Shown: positions 19,581 to 28,915 of the stretch, in pieces
Layout: every line of letters starts with the position of its first letter
Numbering within the stretch: position 1 is the first letter of the stretch
Assembly: GCF_002080395.1 (NCBI RefSeq)
Contig: NZ_CP020478.1
Location: forward strand, 632,886-696,885
Direction: 5' to 3'
DNA length: 64,000 bases
Origin: Campylobacter helveticus
GTDB lineage: Bacteria; Campylobacterota; Campylobacteria; Campylobacterales; Campylobacteraceae
Position numbers and translations under genes: made by a program
Notes under the pieces: model-generated
Seen by the model: the letters and a program-made list of their open reading frames with translations, nothing else
The model's database searches: none
What the model was told of the DNA's origin: nothing

Positions 19581-20333
19581 ATGAAATTTAAAAAGTTATT
19601 TTATCTATCAATTTTTCTTATTATATTTCTAAGTTTAGCTTACACCTTTTTACAGCGACCTTTAGGGCTTATTGTTTGGGATAGGTATTATTATGAGAAG
19701 GAAAATCAAATTAGAAAAGGTATATTAAAATTATCCACAAATAATGAAGAAGAATTTAAAAAAGTTTTTTCAGAGCAAAATCTAAATCAAGAATTAAAAA
19801 TAAATCAAAAAGAATTATTAAATTGTATGCATTATTTTAAAAAAGATTTTAAGCTGATGCAAATTTTAGGTTTAGATAATGCTTATCTTCAAGCTCTTAG
19901 AGATAAAGCAAGTTTATTTGGAAGACAAAGTGAGAACAATCTTTATTATTTTTATATCGCATCTAATAGCACTGATTTGGAGGAAATGAATAATTTTATA
20001 AGCATTATAGATAAATATACCGCTTTTATTAATGAAATTAATGCATTACCTGATACTAATATTTATACACCAATGAAAATAGCCTTTAACGCTGATTATT
20101 TTCTTTTTAATTTCACTCCATTTATTTCAAGTGTAGATAAAAACTTTATTTGCTCCATACCTCAAAAAGAACAATTATTAGAAAATATGATTAATTCTTA
20201 TAAAAAAATGGGTTTATTATATAAAACAAAACTAAAAGAATTTCAAGAAGTGGTATACTCAATAATATATGGTGAAGACACCAGTCTCTTTATCAATGTT
20301 GCCAAAGGAAGATTAAGCGTATGCGGAAAATAA
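19581..20333 (+). CDS. Membrane-anchored hypothetical protein in effector array
   Basis: 250 residues, ATG at 19581, with GGGATATTTT upstream as a weak ribosome site. One N-terminal helix (LFYLSIFLIIFLSLAYTFL, residues 6-24) and an otherwise soluble, helical, Lys/Asn-rich domain, so probably anchored in the inner membrane and facing the periplasm. Lies between an effector stump and the zinc-ribbon gene at 20374. Same layout as the proteins at 4225 and 10980 but no clear sequence similarity by eye. Possible orphan immunity protein; not established. Confidence 0.6.
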   Translation: MKFKKLFYLSIFLIIFLSLAYTFLQRPLGLIVWDRYYYEKENQIRKGILKLSTNNEEEFKKVFSEQNLNQELKINQKELLNCMHYFKKDFKLMQILGLDNAYLQALRDKASLFGRQSENNLYYFYIASNSTDLEEMNNFISIIDKYTAFINEINALPDTNIYTPMKIAFNADYFLFNFTPFISSVDKNFICSIPQKEQLLENMINSYKKMGLLYKTKLKEFQEVVYSIIYGEDTSLFINVAKGRLSVCGK

Positions 20334-20373
20334 TTTAAGTCTAGAAGAAATTTCAATCTCAAAGGAAAAATCA

Positions 20374-20721
20374 ATGTCCCTTTATAAAAAATGCGAAGTT
20401 TGTGGATCAAAAATCAATAAGTTGCAAAATGCTTGGAATTTATTTTCAGGTAAATTAGAAATAAAATGTAAAAATGTCAAAAGCAAATATGGTGTTTCTA
20501 GTAAGATTGTAGAGTGGATATATGCTATCTGTTTTGAAAATTTATTAGCTTTTCCGCCTATTGTAATTTTAATTGTAGTCTATTTTGGTGGATACTTTTC
20601 AAAATATGGGTTATTTGAAATGATACTTTGCATATTGATTACTATTTTTCTCACTAGGAAATCAATCAGCATCATCCTACTTCTTTTTTGCAAATTTAAA
20701 AGGCTGGAAAATGAAGGATAA
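20374..20721 (+). CDS. Zinc-ribbon-like membrane protein with one cysteine lost
   Basis: 115 residues related to the product at 9561 (MSLYKKCEVCG and SKINKLQ). Here the second knuckle reads CKNV instead of CKNC, so only three of four zinc ligands remain. Two hydrophobic segments follow (about residues 50-72 and 80-100), giving a longer membrane part than the copy at 9561. Ribosome site AAAGGA. The stop overlaps the start of the next gene. Function unknown. Confidence 0.6.
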   Translation: MSLYKKCEVCGSKINKLQNAWNLFSGKLEIKCKNVKSKYGVSSKIVEWIYAICFENLLAFPPIVILIVVYFGGYFSKYGLFEMILCILITIFLTRKSISIILLLFCKFKRLENEG

Positions 20722-21787
20722 AGAATTAAAAAGGATATTAAAATTATGTTTTTTTATATGTTTTATTTACAACTATGCTTATGCTTTATGCACGGATGAT
20801 TTTGGTGATGAAGATTTAAAATTTATACAAAAAGCAAATTTAAATCAAGTTAATTTTAAATGTAACATAAATAATCAAACATACTACCACAACAACCTTA
20901 CCCAAAAAGAATATTTGCAAAACTTGGAAGAACTTAGGGCAATTTACTTTAATCTTAACCAAGAAGAATTAAAAGCATTGAGCTATGCTATCTATCTTAA
21001 TGAAGCACTTTTTTATCTAAAACTTGATTTATTTTTTTTAAAAAACTTTTTTTCCGCACAAAAAAGTGATATTTTAAATCTTGAAAATCTAAGAAATTCT
21101 CACTATAAAAAAATAAAAAGCACCTTGAAGCCAAACCAAATAAAAGAGCTACAAAATTCTTTTACTCTAGCAGAAAAGATTTTGGAAAAAAACCAAATTG
21201 CAAAAGATTATGCTGATATTCCTTCTAAACTTATAGAGCAAAGCAAGCAAGAAAATAAACAAATTTTAAAGCATATTGAAAATGCAAACAAGGACATTTT
21301 TTCCCTTAAAAATATCAATCAATTAACATTTCTTTACAATGCAAATCTGCTTATAAACGAGGCAAAAAATTATTCGCAAAGATATGAACTTGCTTATGAT
21401 AAAAAGGAAGCTTTAAGACTTTTAGAAACGCTTTTAAAAAAGATGGATAAAATTTCAAATAAAGAAGATGAGCTTGTGCTTTTGCAAAGCGCTTTAATCA
21501 CTTATGATAAAGCTATATCAAGCTTAAATATCTCTTTGCCTTTAGATGAGCAAAAGTACAAAAAAATGGCTAAAAGAAAAGAATACATCATTTTAATGGG
21601 ACGATTTTTTCAAAGCAATGCTTTTGCTTATTTTAATGCAAATATCAAAAAAGAGTTTAAATTTAAAAATGATTTTATTAAAATTTTTCCAAAAAGAACG
21701 AGCGAAATTTTAAAGCTCATCGCAATTTACAATAAAACGCAAAAAACCTTAATGCTTACAAAAGAAGCTTTAAGATATAAAGAGTAG
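20711..21787 (+). CDS. Exported hypothetical protein before effector 3
   Basis: 358 residues. Residues 1-27 look like a signal peptide (KDKELKRILKLC, then FFICFIYNYAYALC); a Cys directly after AYAL could even be a lipidated cysteine, but the lipobox is imperfect. The rest is soluble and helical (many Lys, Leu, Asn) with no recognised motif. It ends 2 bases before the effector gene at 21790, so the genes are surely co-transcribed. In position it equals the membrane proteins preceding effectors 1 and 2. Periplasmic immunity protein or chaperone are the candidate roles; inference only. Confidence 0.65.
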   Translation: MKDKELKRILKLCFFICFIYNYAYALCTDDFGDEDLKFIQKANLNQVNFKCNINNQTYYHNNLTQKEYLQNLEELRAIYFNLNQEELKALSYAIYLNEALFYLKLDLFFLKNFFSAQKSDILNLENLRNSHYKKIKSTLKPNQIKELQNSFTLAEKILEKNQIAKDYADIPSKLIEQSKQENKQILKHIENANKDIFSLKNINQLTFLYNANLLINEAKNYSQRYELAYDKKEALRLLETLLKKMDKISNKEDELVLLQSALITYDKAISSLNISLPLDEQKYKKMAKRKEYIILMGRFFQSNAFAYFNANIKKEFKFKNDFIKIFPKRTSEILKLIAIYNKTQKTLMLTKEALRYKE

Positions 21788-21789
21788 AT

Positions 21790-24700
21790 ATGTCAGATAA
21801 AAATGATTTAATAATACCCGAAGAAATCAAACAAACTTGGGATGAAATAGAACCCATTTTAGATTCAGGAAATACCATTTTACAAATTTTCAATTCTTGT
21901 GGAATGATTTGTAAAAAAATTCCTATTGCTGGTGATACTATTAATTTTATTTTAGTTTGGGATGAAGAAAAAAGCGTAATTAAAGCTATAGCCAATTTAG
22001 GAATAGATAGGGTAGCTGATTTGACAATTATCTTCTCTATCTTTATGGATTTGGGAATGGCACTTGATAAAATAAAAGATATTGAAAACTCCAGAAAAGA
22101 AGCCAAGAAATTTACTTTTAATTTAATCGATTCTCTTGCGCACAATAAAACTTATAAACCCACCGCTCACACCCTCTACCCCTACTACAAAAACATCCAA
22201 GAATCTTTTGCTCCCCTATGCTTAATAGATAATAAAAATAGCAATTTATTAAAAGAATTTAATTTTGATGATTTTTCTTGTAGCTTTTATAGCAACAGCA
22301 TTTTTAATCAAAGCCTTAAGCATTTAAATCTTATGCAAGATGAAAAAGATTATATCAATGAATACAAAATGTTTTTAGAAAAGCTTAAGCAATTTAGCCA
22401 AAAGTATAATCACTATAAAATTATGCCTATACAGCTTATCAATAACTTAAAAATAGCCTACATACAAAAGCTTTCTTTAGAAGATATTAATAATATCAAC
22501 ATTAACTCTAAACTTCATCTTTTAAAAGCCTTGTATTTGTGTGAAGATTATGTTTTATTTGATAAGAATAAACAAGCCTTATTTAATGAAGAAAAAATCA
22601 AAGAATTAGATTTTAATTCTAGTTTTTATATTATATTCTCATTACACAAAGATAAAATCACAGATACTTATTTAAAAGCAAGGAAAAGGCTTTATAAAAG
22701 CATAGATACATTTAAAAAACTTGGCTTTAAAGATTTAGAAAATGCTTATGAAGTTTATATCAATTCTTTAGCTATAAATGAAGATAAAACAACAAATCAA
22801 ATTAAAGATGAAGAATTCAACAAAGATGAAAAGTTAAATAAAGAAAATAACATAAACAATACAATAAAAAATCCAAATTTTAAAGATGATATTTCTTTAA
22901 CTTTAAAGCAGGAAAATAATGCAAACAAACAAGAATTTAATCTTTTAAGCTCTCACTCCAAATCCCTAAACCTTTTCATCCTAGAAAACAAAGATAAAAG
23001 TAAAAGAATCATCTTTTTAGACAATGCTTCATCGATGTCAAATTTAATTCATCTTTATGATAATCATTGCGATATCTTTCTTAAAAATAAGTCTTTGCTT
23101 GATATTAAAAGGATAGAAAAAGAATGTGAAATTGACTTTAAAGCTCTTAATACTAAGGTATTTTTTTATGAAACACTTCTTTTAGGAGCCACTGAAAGTC
23201 ATCAATTTTTATTTGAAGATAAAGAAGAAAATTTGCTTTATCATTTTAAATATGATAAAGAGAATTTAAGTGCTTTAGGGGATTTGAATATAAGATATCA
23301 TCATTATAATGCAAAGATTAAACATTATTCTTTATTAGAAGAAAGCTTAAGTATCAAATTGAAGCCTAAAGAAATTCAAAAAGAAATTCTTTATAATGAT
23401 CAAAGTTTTAATAAACTTTCAAAAGAAGTTTCAACCACTTCCCCATCCTCCCCCAAAGAACCAAGCTTCATCACTCTCATCTTGCAAGATGAATGGGGTA
23501 AAGCGATTGCAAATGCAAAAGTTATCATTAAAGGTTTTAGATATGATGAGAGTTTAAGTGTAGTGAAGTTAAAAAGAAAAAGTGATACATTAGGAAAGAT
23601 TAGATTTGATAAGGAAAAGTATTTTAGGGATTGTTATAGCTTTAAAGTGAAGTTAGAGGATAATGAAGCTTATCTTTCTACTCCTTTACAAAATGCTAAA
23701 AGAATCTTTAATAATTATGTAAGTCATAAAGAAGGACTCATACTTAAATTTAAAGCGAAAGAGCATTTAGTTTATGATGGCTTTAATGTTTATTATTACA
23801 AAGGAAGGGATTTAATCACTTCTTATTTAGCAAGAAGTGGCACAGCTAAAGCAGATAATATAAAACAAAGTGATAAGCAAATCGCACATTATTTTTATCA
23901 AGATGAAAAGGATAAGAGTAAGGGGAAAAAGGCTTATTTTTATTATGATGATGCAAGTATTAAAGATCAATTTGGAACTTTACCTGAGGGAAAATATTAT
24001 TTTAAAATCAATGAAATTGCTAAAGATTTAAATCCTAGTTTTTTAAAGGATTATCCTTTTGAGATAGGAAGAACTTGGGGAAAGTATTGTGTGAGATTAT
24101 ACACAGATAAAGAGTGTTCTAAGACTTCAAAAGAAATCAAAGATAAGGACAAAGAGCAAACCATCATAAAAGATAATTTATATTTATATAGTGTCAATGA
24201 AAAAGCAGAATTTGGTAGTAGTGGTAGCATAGGTATGGCACAAGGGGAATTGTTAGAATTATTTCATCATCAAAGTAGATTTGTAGAAGATGAAAGGGAG
24301 GGGGTTGTTTGCACTGAAGTAAGTTATCCCAAAAAAGAGACTAAGAAGATTGTATTTGCAAATGAGAATATCGATTTAAATACTTCTTTTGCACCGGGGA
24401 CTTATATAAAATTACAATTAGAGGAAAAAGAAATAAGCGAAGAATTAACCTGGGCTTATATCCACTGCGAAAGCGAAACAAAAAAAGAAAGTTTTTTAAA
24501 TGGTGCTTATATCATTAAAACTGATGAACTTGAAATTCTTAAATGCAATATAATAGACAAAACTTCAGCATTTCATTTGCCTATTAGTAGAAATAACGAA
24601 CCCGTAGAAGAAACAAAAGATTATAAATACTATATCATAGTCTTTGCTTATGATGCTAAAAAAAAGTCCGTGCCTAACGAAGAAGATGCTTATATTATCA

Positions 24701-25485
24701 TTGATATGAGTTTTAGAGTGGGTGTGGGAAGTGATGATGGTGTGAGAGAGAGTGTGCTATCTAGTGGTTTAAAATCTGATACCGATTTTACAGCAGAATG
24801 GAAAAAGTTAAATTTAATCGCTGATTTTTATGATGCTTATAATTTTATAACCCTTTCATTACTTAGCATCCAAGCAATAAATTCTTTAGAGAAGCTAAAA
24901 AATTATCCGCAACTTTCAGGAAAAATAGTTTATATTTATCACCGATTTAATGCAGTAAAAATCTATCATCAAATCAAATCAAAAAGCGATATGCAAATAA
25001 AATATAAAAATTATTTTCAAGATATCAATGACTACGAAAGCAAGGTTATAAAAGTGCTAAAAGAATTTCAATATAAAGCAGATGAAATTTATCCTATAAA
25101 ATGGTGGGGGAATTTAACAAGAAAAATTTGTGAAAATTTTAATTTAAACATTAACATTCAAACCATTTCAGGAGACTATGATGGTGCATACGATACGAAA
25201 ACTTTGACCATATCTCTTAATCAAAAAGACGCAAAAAAAACAAAAGTGATGCTAAAAACCATCATACACGAAATACGCCACGCTTATATGCATCAAAAAG
25301 AACTTAAAAATGATGCTTTGCAAAGATATATATATTATACTTATCTATATGTTTATTTTGATAAGAATAAAAATAAAGAGTATTTTGGCACAGATAAGGA
25401 CGAAACTAAAAATGTATATTTCTTCCAACCAAGTGAAAGCGAAGCTAGAGCAATAGAAAACGATATAATTAAGGAAATGCAATGA
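21790..25485 (+). CDS. Modular putative T6SS effector 3 with C-terminal HExxH domain
   Basis: 1231 residues. Residues 1-127 are unique; bases 22171-22760 match the stump at 10267. A Lys/Asn-rich linker follows, then residues 388-546 shared with effector 2, 547-840 shared with both, and to 990 shared with effector 1 (1330 bp of DNA without indels). The last 240 residues are unique and contain H1160-E1161-I-R-H1164 and QPSESEA with E1216, a zincin pattern with a shorter spacing (55 residues) than effectors 1 and 2. Effector 3 is thus a mosaic of its two neighbours. Overlaps its partner gene by 4 bases. Secreted metallopeptidase toxin is inference; substrate unknown. Confidence 0.75.
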   Translation: MSDKNDLIIPEEIKQTWDEIEPILDSGNTILQIFNSCGMICKKIPIAGDTINFILVWDEEKSVIKAIANLGIDRVADLTIIFSIFMDLGMALDKIKDIENSRKEAKKFTFNLIDSLAHNKTYKPTAHTLYPYYKNIQESFAPLCLIDNKNSNLLKEFNFDDFSCSFYSNSIFNQSLKHLNLMQDEKDYINEYKMFLEKLKQFSQKYNHYKIMPIQLINNLKIAYIQKLSLEDINNININSKLHLLKALYLCEDYVLFDKNKQALFNEEKIKELDFNSSFYIIFSLHKDKITDTYLKARKRLYKSIDTFKKLGFKDLENAYEVYINSLAINEDKTTNQIKDEEFNKDEKLNKENNINNTIKNPNFKDDISLTLKQENNANKQEFNLLSSHSKSLNLFILENKDKSKRIIFLDNASSMSNLIHLYDNHCDIFLKNKSLLDIKRIEKECEIDFKALNTKVFFYETLLLGATESHQFLFEDKEENLLYHFKYDKENLSALGDLNIRYHHYNAKIKHYSLLEESLSIKLKPKEIQKEILYNDQSFNKLSKEVSTTSPSSPKEPSFITLILQDEWGKAIANAKVIIKGFRYDESLSVVKLKRKSDTLGKIRFDKEKYFRDCYSFKVKLEDNEAYLSTPLQNAKRIFNNYVSHKEGLILKFKAKEHLVYDGFNVYYYKGRDLITSYLARSGTAKADNIKQSDKQIAHYFYQDEKDKSKGKKAYFYYDDASIKDQFGTLPEGKYYFKINEIAKDLNPSFLKDYPFEIGRTWGKYCVRLYTDKECSKTSKEIKDKDKEQTIIKDNLYLYSVNEKAEFGSSGSIGMAQGELLELFHHQSRFVEDEREGVVCTEVSYPKKETKKIVFANENIDLNTSFAPGTYIKLQLEEKEISEELTWAYIHCESETKKESFLNGAYIIKTDELEILKCNIIDKTSAFHLPISRNNEPVEETKDYKYYIIVFAYDAKKKSVPNEEDAYIIIDMSFRVGVGSDDGVRESVLSSGLKSDTDFTAEWKKLNLIADFYDAYNFITLSLLSIQAINSLEKLKNYPQLSGKIVYIYHRFNAVKIYHQIKSKSDMQIKYKNYFQDINDYESKVIKVLKEFQYKADEIYPIKWWGNLTRKICENFNLNINIQTISGDYDGAYDTKTLTISLNQKDAKKTKVMLKTIIHEIRHAYMHQKELKNDALQRYIYYTYLYVYFDKNKNKEYFGTDKDETKNVYFFQPSESEARAIENDIIKEMQ
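22951..24759. repeat. Recombined shared region in effector 3
   Basis: The 5' part (22951-24309) matches effector 2 and the 3' part (23430-24759) matches effector 1, overlapping in the central module common to all three. Effector 3 is a mosaic. Confidence 0.85.
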
Positions 25486-26885
25486 GATATCGTGAGCCAA
25501 ATCTAGAAAAACATAAACAATTTTTACAAAATAGAAAAGAACAAAAGGCGATTTATCTTGCTATTAATACAAATATCAGAAGTTTTAATAATATTTGCCT
25601 TAGCGAAGATGTGTATTTTCCAAGTGAATTTATACTTGAAAATGCTCTTAAGGATTATGATTCAAAATTTGGCATTTATTTGGGTAAGATTATTTTTGAA
25701 AAAAAGGGAAAAAAGCTTATCCCAAAATATATCCCTACAAGCCTTGAAAACTTAGAAGAAGAATTAGAAAAAATCAATCCTTTATGGTTAGCAGAAAAAA
25801 ATCCAAACTATATCAAGCCTGAACCAATAAAGCAAATAATTTCTATACCAGAATTTAAAATCTATAATATAGAACACACGCGTGGAGATTACCGCATAAA
25901 CCAAAATAACTTGGAATTTCAATGTAAAATAGAAAAAAATACCAAAGTTTTAACCAAAGATCAAATTCGCTCTTATGTCAAAGAAATTCATAGCAAAAAT
26001 GTAAAAATGATACAAAATTATATGGATACTATTAATAAAGATTACGGCATAAAACCTTATGTTTTGAGTGATGAAATTTACGATGAATTAGGCAAAGTAG
26101 GCATTCTCACAAAAGAACAAGCAGAAAGATTTAAAGAAGGAGGTTATTCAATTAAAGGAATTCCATCACTATTGCTTACTGCACTTGATTATTTAGCAAA
26201 GCAAAATAAAAAAGATGAGGATTATTTAATCACTTTTGATGATGAGTATTTTTATGCTTATTTGGTTTGGAGTTTGCATGATTTTTTATTAGATCTTTCT
26301 TGTGGTATGTTTCAAGATGAAACTAAGCTTCTTTTTAATCCCATAGCTTATATGGATGATACAAAAATACATTATAAAGATTTAGAGCAAGAAGTAAATA
26401 AGCGTTATGAAAAAGAATTGCTTAATGTGGGGTTTGAAAAAGAAGTGCTTGGTGTGGAATTAGGGTTTGAAAAAGAATATATCTATTTTGACGATTATTA
26501 TGATTTTAACTTTAATTATACTGGCATTTTTGAATTTAACATAAAGAGCTATTTTGCTTATGATGAAATAGGATTAAAGGCTTATGAGTATGAATTTAAA
26601 GGTGTAAAGCGTATTGGGGTTATAGGTCTTAGTTCTGATAGTGCTTTTAATAGCCCTAATTTTATCCTTTCTGAACAATTTTATAGTAACAAAACATTCA
26701 AGCTTCCCCCCTCTGCTTTGGGAAGATATTATTTTGAATTAGAATATCAAAAGGAAATTTATATAGAGCTTTTACCTCCTTATTATCCAAGCCTTAATAA
26801 CCTAGAGGGTTGGGATAAAAAGATGTTAGAAAAGGCAAATTTGAAGATAGTAAATGAGTTTTCTAATAAAGTATATGATAATTAG
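25482..26885 (+). CDS. Putative immunity protein paired with effector 3
   Basis: 467 residues, start overlapping the effector stop (ATGA). N-terminal pattern KAIYLAINTNIRSFNN and FGIYLGKIIFEKKGKKLIPK as in the effector 1 partner; DNA 25971-26256 is identical to 8695-8980. It carries an extra segment (about residues 325-420) absent from the other partners, so the C-terminal halves differ. No signal peptide or helix. Last gene of the plus-strand effector array. Immunity role inferred from tight pairing and mosaic divergence. Confidence 0.6.
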   Translation: MRYREPNLEKHKQFLQNRKEQKAIYLAINTNIRSFNNICLSEDVYFPSEFILENALKDYDSKFGIYLGKIIFEKKGKKLIPKYIPTSLENLEEELEKINPLWLAEKNPNYIKPEPIKQIISIPEFKIYNIEHTRGDYRINQNNLEFQCKIEKNTKVLTKDQIRSYVKEIHSKNVKMIQNYMDTINKDYGIKPYVLSDEIYDELGKVGILTKEQAERFKEGGYSIKGIPSLLLTALDYLAKQNKKDEDYLITFDDEYFYAYLVWSLHDFLLDLSCGMFQDETKLLFNPIAYMDDTKIHYKDLEQEVNKRYEKELLNVGFEKEVLGVELGFEKEYIYFDDYYDFNFNYTGIFEFNIKSYFAYDEIGLKAYEYEFKGVKRIGVIGLSSDSAFNSPNFILSEQFYSNKTFKLPPSALGRYYFELEYQKEIYIELLPPYYPSLNNLEGWDKKMLEKANLKIVNEFSNKVYDN

Positions 26886-26894
26886 TAAATTAAC

Positions 26895-26925
26895 ATAGTA
26901 TATAAAATTATATTATAGTATATAA
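26895..26925. repeat. Direct repeat upstream of parA, possible operator
   Basis: ATAGTATATAA occurs at 26895-26905 and 26915-26925, 20 bp apart, so on the same DNA face. A TATAAT at 26936-26941 and AAAGGA at 26945-26950 lead to the parA ATG at 26957. Autoregulation by a partition protein is plausible but not shown. Confidence 0.4.
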
Positions 26926-26956
26926 TAACATTTATTATAATATTAAAGGATATAAA

Positions 26957-27651
26957 ATGGTTATTGCTGTTGTAAATGAAAAGGGTGGTAGTGGCAAAAC
27001 CACCATAGCGGTCAATCTTGCCTGTCGTCTCGCTCAAGATGGAGATAGGGTAACACTCATAGATGCCGACCCACAAAAATCAACCGAAGTATTTTCAAAT
27101 AATCGCAGCCTTTCAGAATTACCGCCTTTATTTTCAAATATCTCAAAAACAGGTGCAGCTCTTAAAGATGAGATTACGATACAAAAAGAAAAAATGATGT
27201 TGTTGTAATTGACACAGGCGGACGCGACTCTAAAGAAATGAGAATTGCTATGAGTAGGGCGGATTTGCTCATTATCCCTACAATTCCAAGTCAATATGAT
27301 GTCGTAGTAATGGATAGAATGCTTGATGTTTTTGACCTAGCTAAAGAAAGCAATGAAAAACTTACAGCTTTAATTTTATTTAATAGAATTTCACCTAATC
27401 CTTTACTAGCAAAAGATTTAGAAGATTTAAGAGAATATGTAGCAAGAAGCATTAAAGAGAAAAATTTAAGCGATTTAATTGTTTTAAATTCTTTAATATA
27501 CGAACGAAGAGCATATAAAAAAAGTGTAGAAGATGGTAAAACTTTAAATGAATTTGCACAAAATGACAATGATAAAGCAATTAAAGATTTTGAACTTTTC
27601 TTTGAAGAAGTTGTTAAAATCGGACATCAAATTTTAGAAAGAAGGAATTAA
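26957..27651 (+). pseudogene. parA: ParA-family partition ATPase, frameshifted
   Basis: The first frame (26957-27208) has the deviant Walker A box KGGSGKTT at residues 9-16 and LIDADPQKS; the second frame carries [22 protein letters not shown] and the C-terminal part to 27651. The frames join if the run of six A before 27190 had seven. As a whole, about 230 residues, the normal size of a small plasmid ParA. ParA proteins bind ATP and position plasmid DNA at division. Followed 2 bases later by a small basic partner gene. As read it is broken; a sequencing error in the homopolymer would restore it. Confidence 0.8.
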
Positions 27652-27652
27652 A

Positions 27653-27910
27653 ATGGCATTTAAGCAAGCTCCAAAAAACAATGATTTCAAAAAACTTCAA
27701 GAAGATAAATTTATCGAACAAGCGCGTGGTGAAACAAATAATGAAGAAACAAAACCGAAACTAAAACCACTAAATGTTCCACTTCCCATTGAAACAATTA
27801 ATTTGCTTAAAAACTATCAGCAAACGGAAGGTAAAAAAATAGAAACGCAAAGTTATATTGTCAATGAAGCAATTTTATTATGGTTAAAAAACAAAGGTTT
27901 TATTTCATAA
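27653..27910 (+). CDS. Small ParA partner protein (putative DNA-binding)
   Basis: 85 residues, directly after parA with an AAGGA site. A hydrophilic Lys-rich start is followed by LKPLNVPLPIETINLLKNYQ and a C-terminal helix pair (TQSYIVNEAILLWLKNKG) that fits a ribbon-helix-helix (CopG/ParG-like) fold: one beta strand then two helices. Such proteins bind the centromere or operator and stimulate ParA. Identification rests on size, position and the strand-helix-helix pattern; family not confirmed. Confidence 0.55.
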   Translation: MAFKQAPKNNDFKKLQEDKFIEQARGETNNEETKPKLKPLNVPLPIETINLLKNYQQTEGKKIETQSYIVNEAILLWLKNKGFIS

Positions 27911-28037
27911 TCAATTTCGCTTTAAAAAACACTTTTTGGAGATGCTTAAATCTTCTTTTAACTTTTAAAGCAGTTATCATTAATTTAAACCTTAATTTTA
28001 TTAGATTTATGTCAAAGGAAAGTTTGTAAGGATTTTT

Positions 28038-28852
28038 ATGCCGAAGAAATTTAATATATTGACAAATGATTTTTTTAATGCAGACAAGTCTGTTGTTTTA
28101 TGTAAGGATACTCTTAAATTAGAATTGGGTTCTGTTGCGATTTTGAGTGGCGCGAGTTCAATAGGAAAATCCTATTTGGCATTAAAAATTTGCGCGAATG
28201 CTTTAAATGAAGGTTTTGTTCCATTTTTTTGGAGTTTGGAGGATAAAATTGCTTCAATTAAAACTAGAATTAAAGATATAGAATATTTTTATCCTTTTGA
28301 AAGTGAAAAGCTTAATTTTTCAAATGAGAGACCAAATATCATATCATCTGATCCTAATGAAAAATTTAAGAAATAAGTTGATGGAGTTAGCAGATTGTAA
28401 TTTAATTATTTTGGATACTTTTAGCACTTTTTTCGTATTTAGGCTTTAAAGATCAAAATAATCAAAATGACATTCAAAATTTTTTTAATGTTTTGTCAGA
28501 ACTTGCTTTTGAAAATAATCAAGCGATTTTAATTTTGCATCATTTAGATAAAACGGGATCAAATCTTATGGGGAGTTCAGTTTTATTTAATTCCCCTAGA
28601 TTGATTTATAAACTGGAATTTGAAAGTGATAAAAAGAAAAATTCATCTTGCCGAAAAGTAGAAATTCTTAAAGATAGTAATCAAATCAATAGTGATGGAT
28701 ATGCAGAAAAAATTCAGATATTTTCTTATTCTGATTTTGAATTAGAAATTGATGATGCTGAAATGATTAAAAAACAAGATATTGCTCCTGTATCTAGCAA
28801 AGAGATCGAGGGTGTTGTAACGATGCAAGAAAGTCGCGGTTTTTTTATTTAA
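28038..28852 (+). pseudogene. AAA/RecA-like ATPase of plasmid RepA type, frameshifted
   Basis: The first frame (28038-28376) has a Walker A box GASSIGKSYLAL at residues 38-49. A stop follows, then the remaining sequence gives NLIILDTFST (Walker B), SYLGFKDQNNQ and ILILHHLDKTGSNLMGSSV in further frames to 28852. A run of six T near 28433 needs one more T to join the Walker B part to the end, and a second break lies near 28376. The order Walker A, Walker B, HHxxK is that of the RecA-like RepA/RSF1010-type helicase family found on plasmids. Not functional as read. Confidence 0.6.
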
Positions 28853-28915
28853 GCTCTAAAAAAAACCTCTTTTTATCAAAAATTTAAAGAAAATAATAAT
28901 GCTATTGAATTTAAT

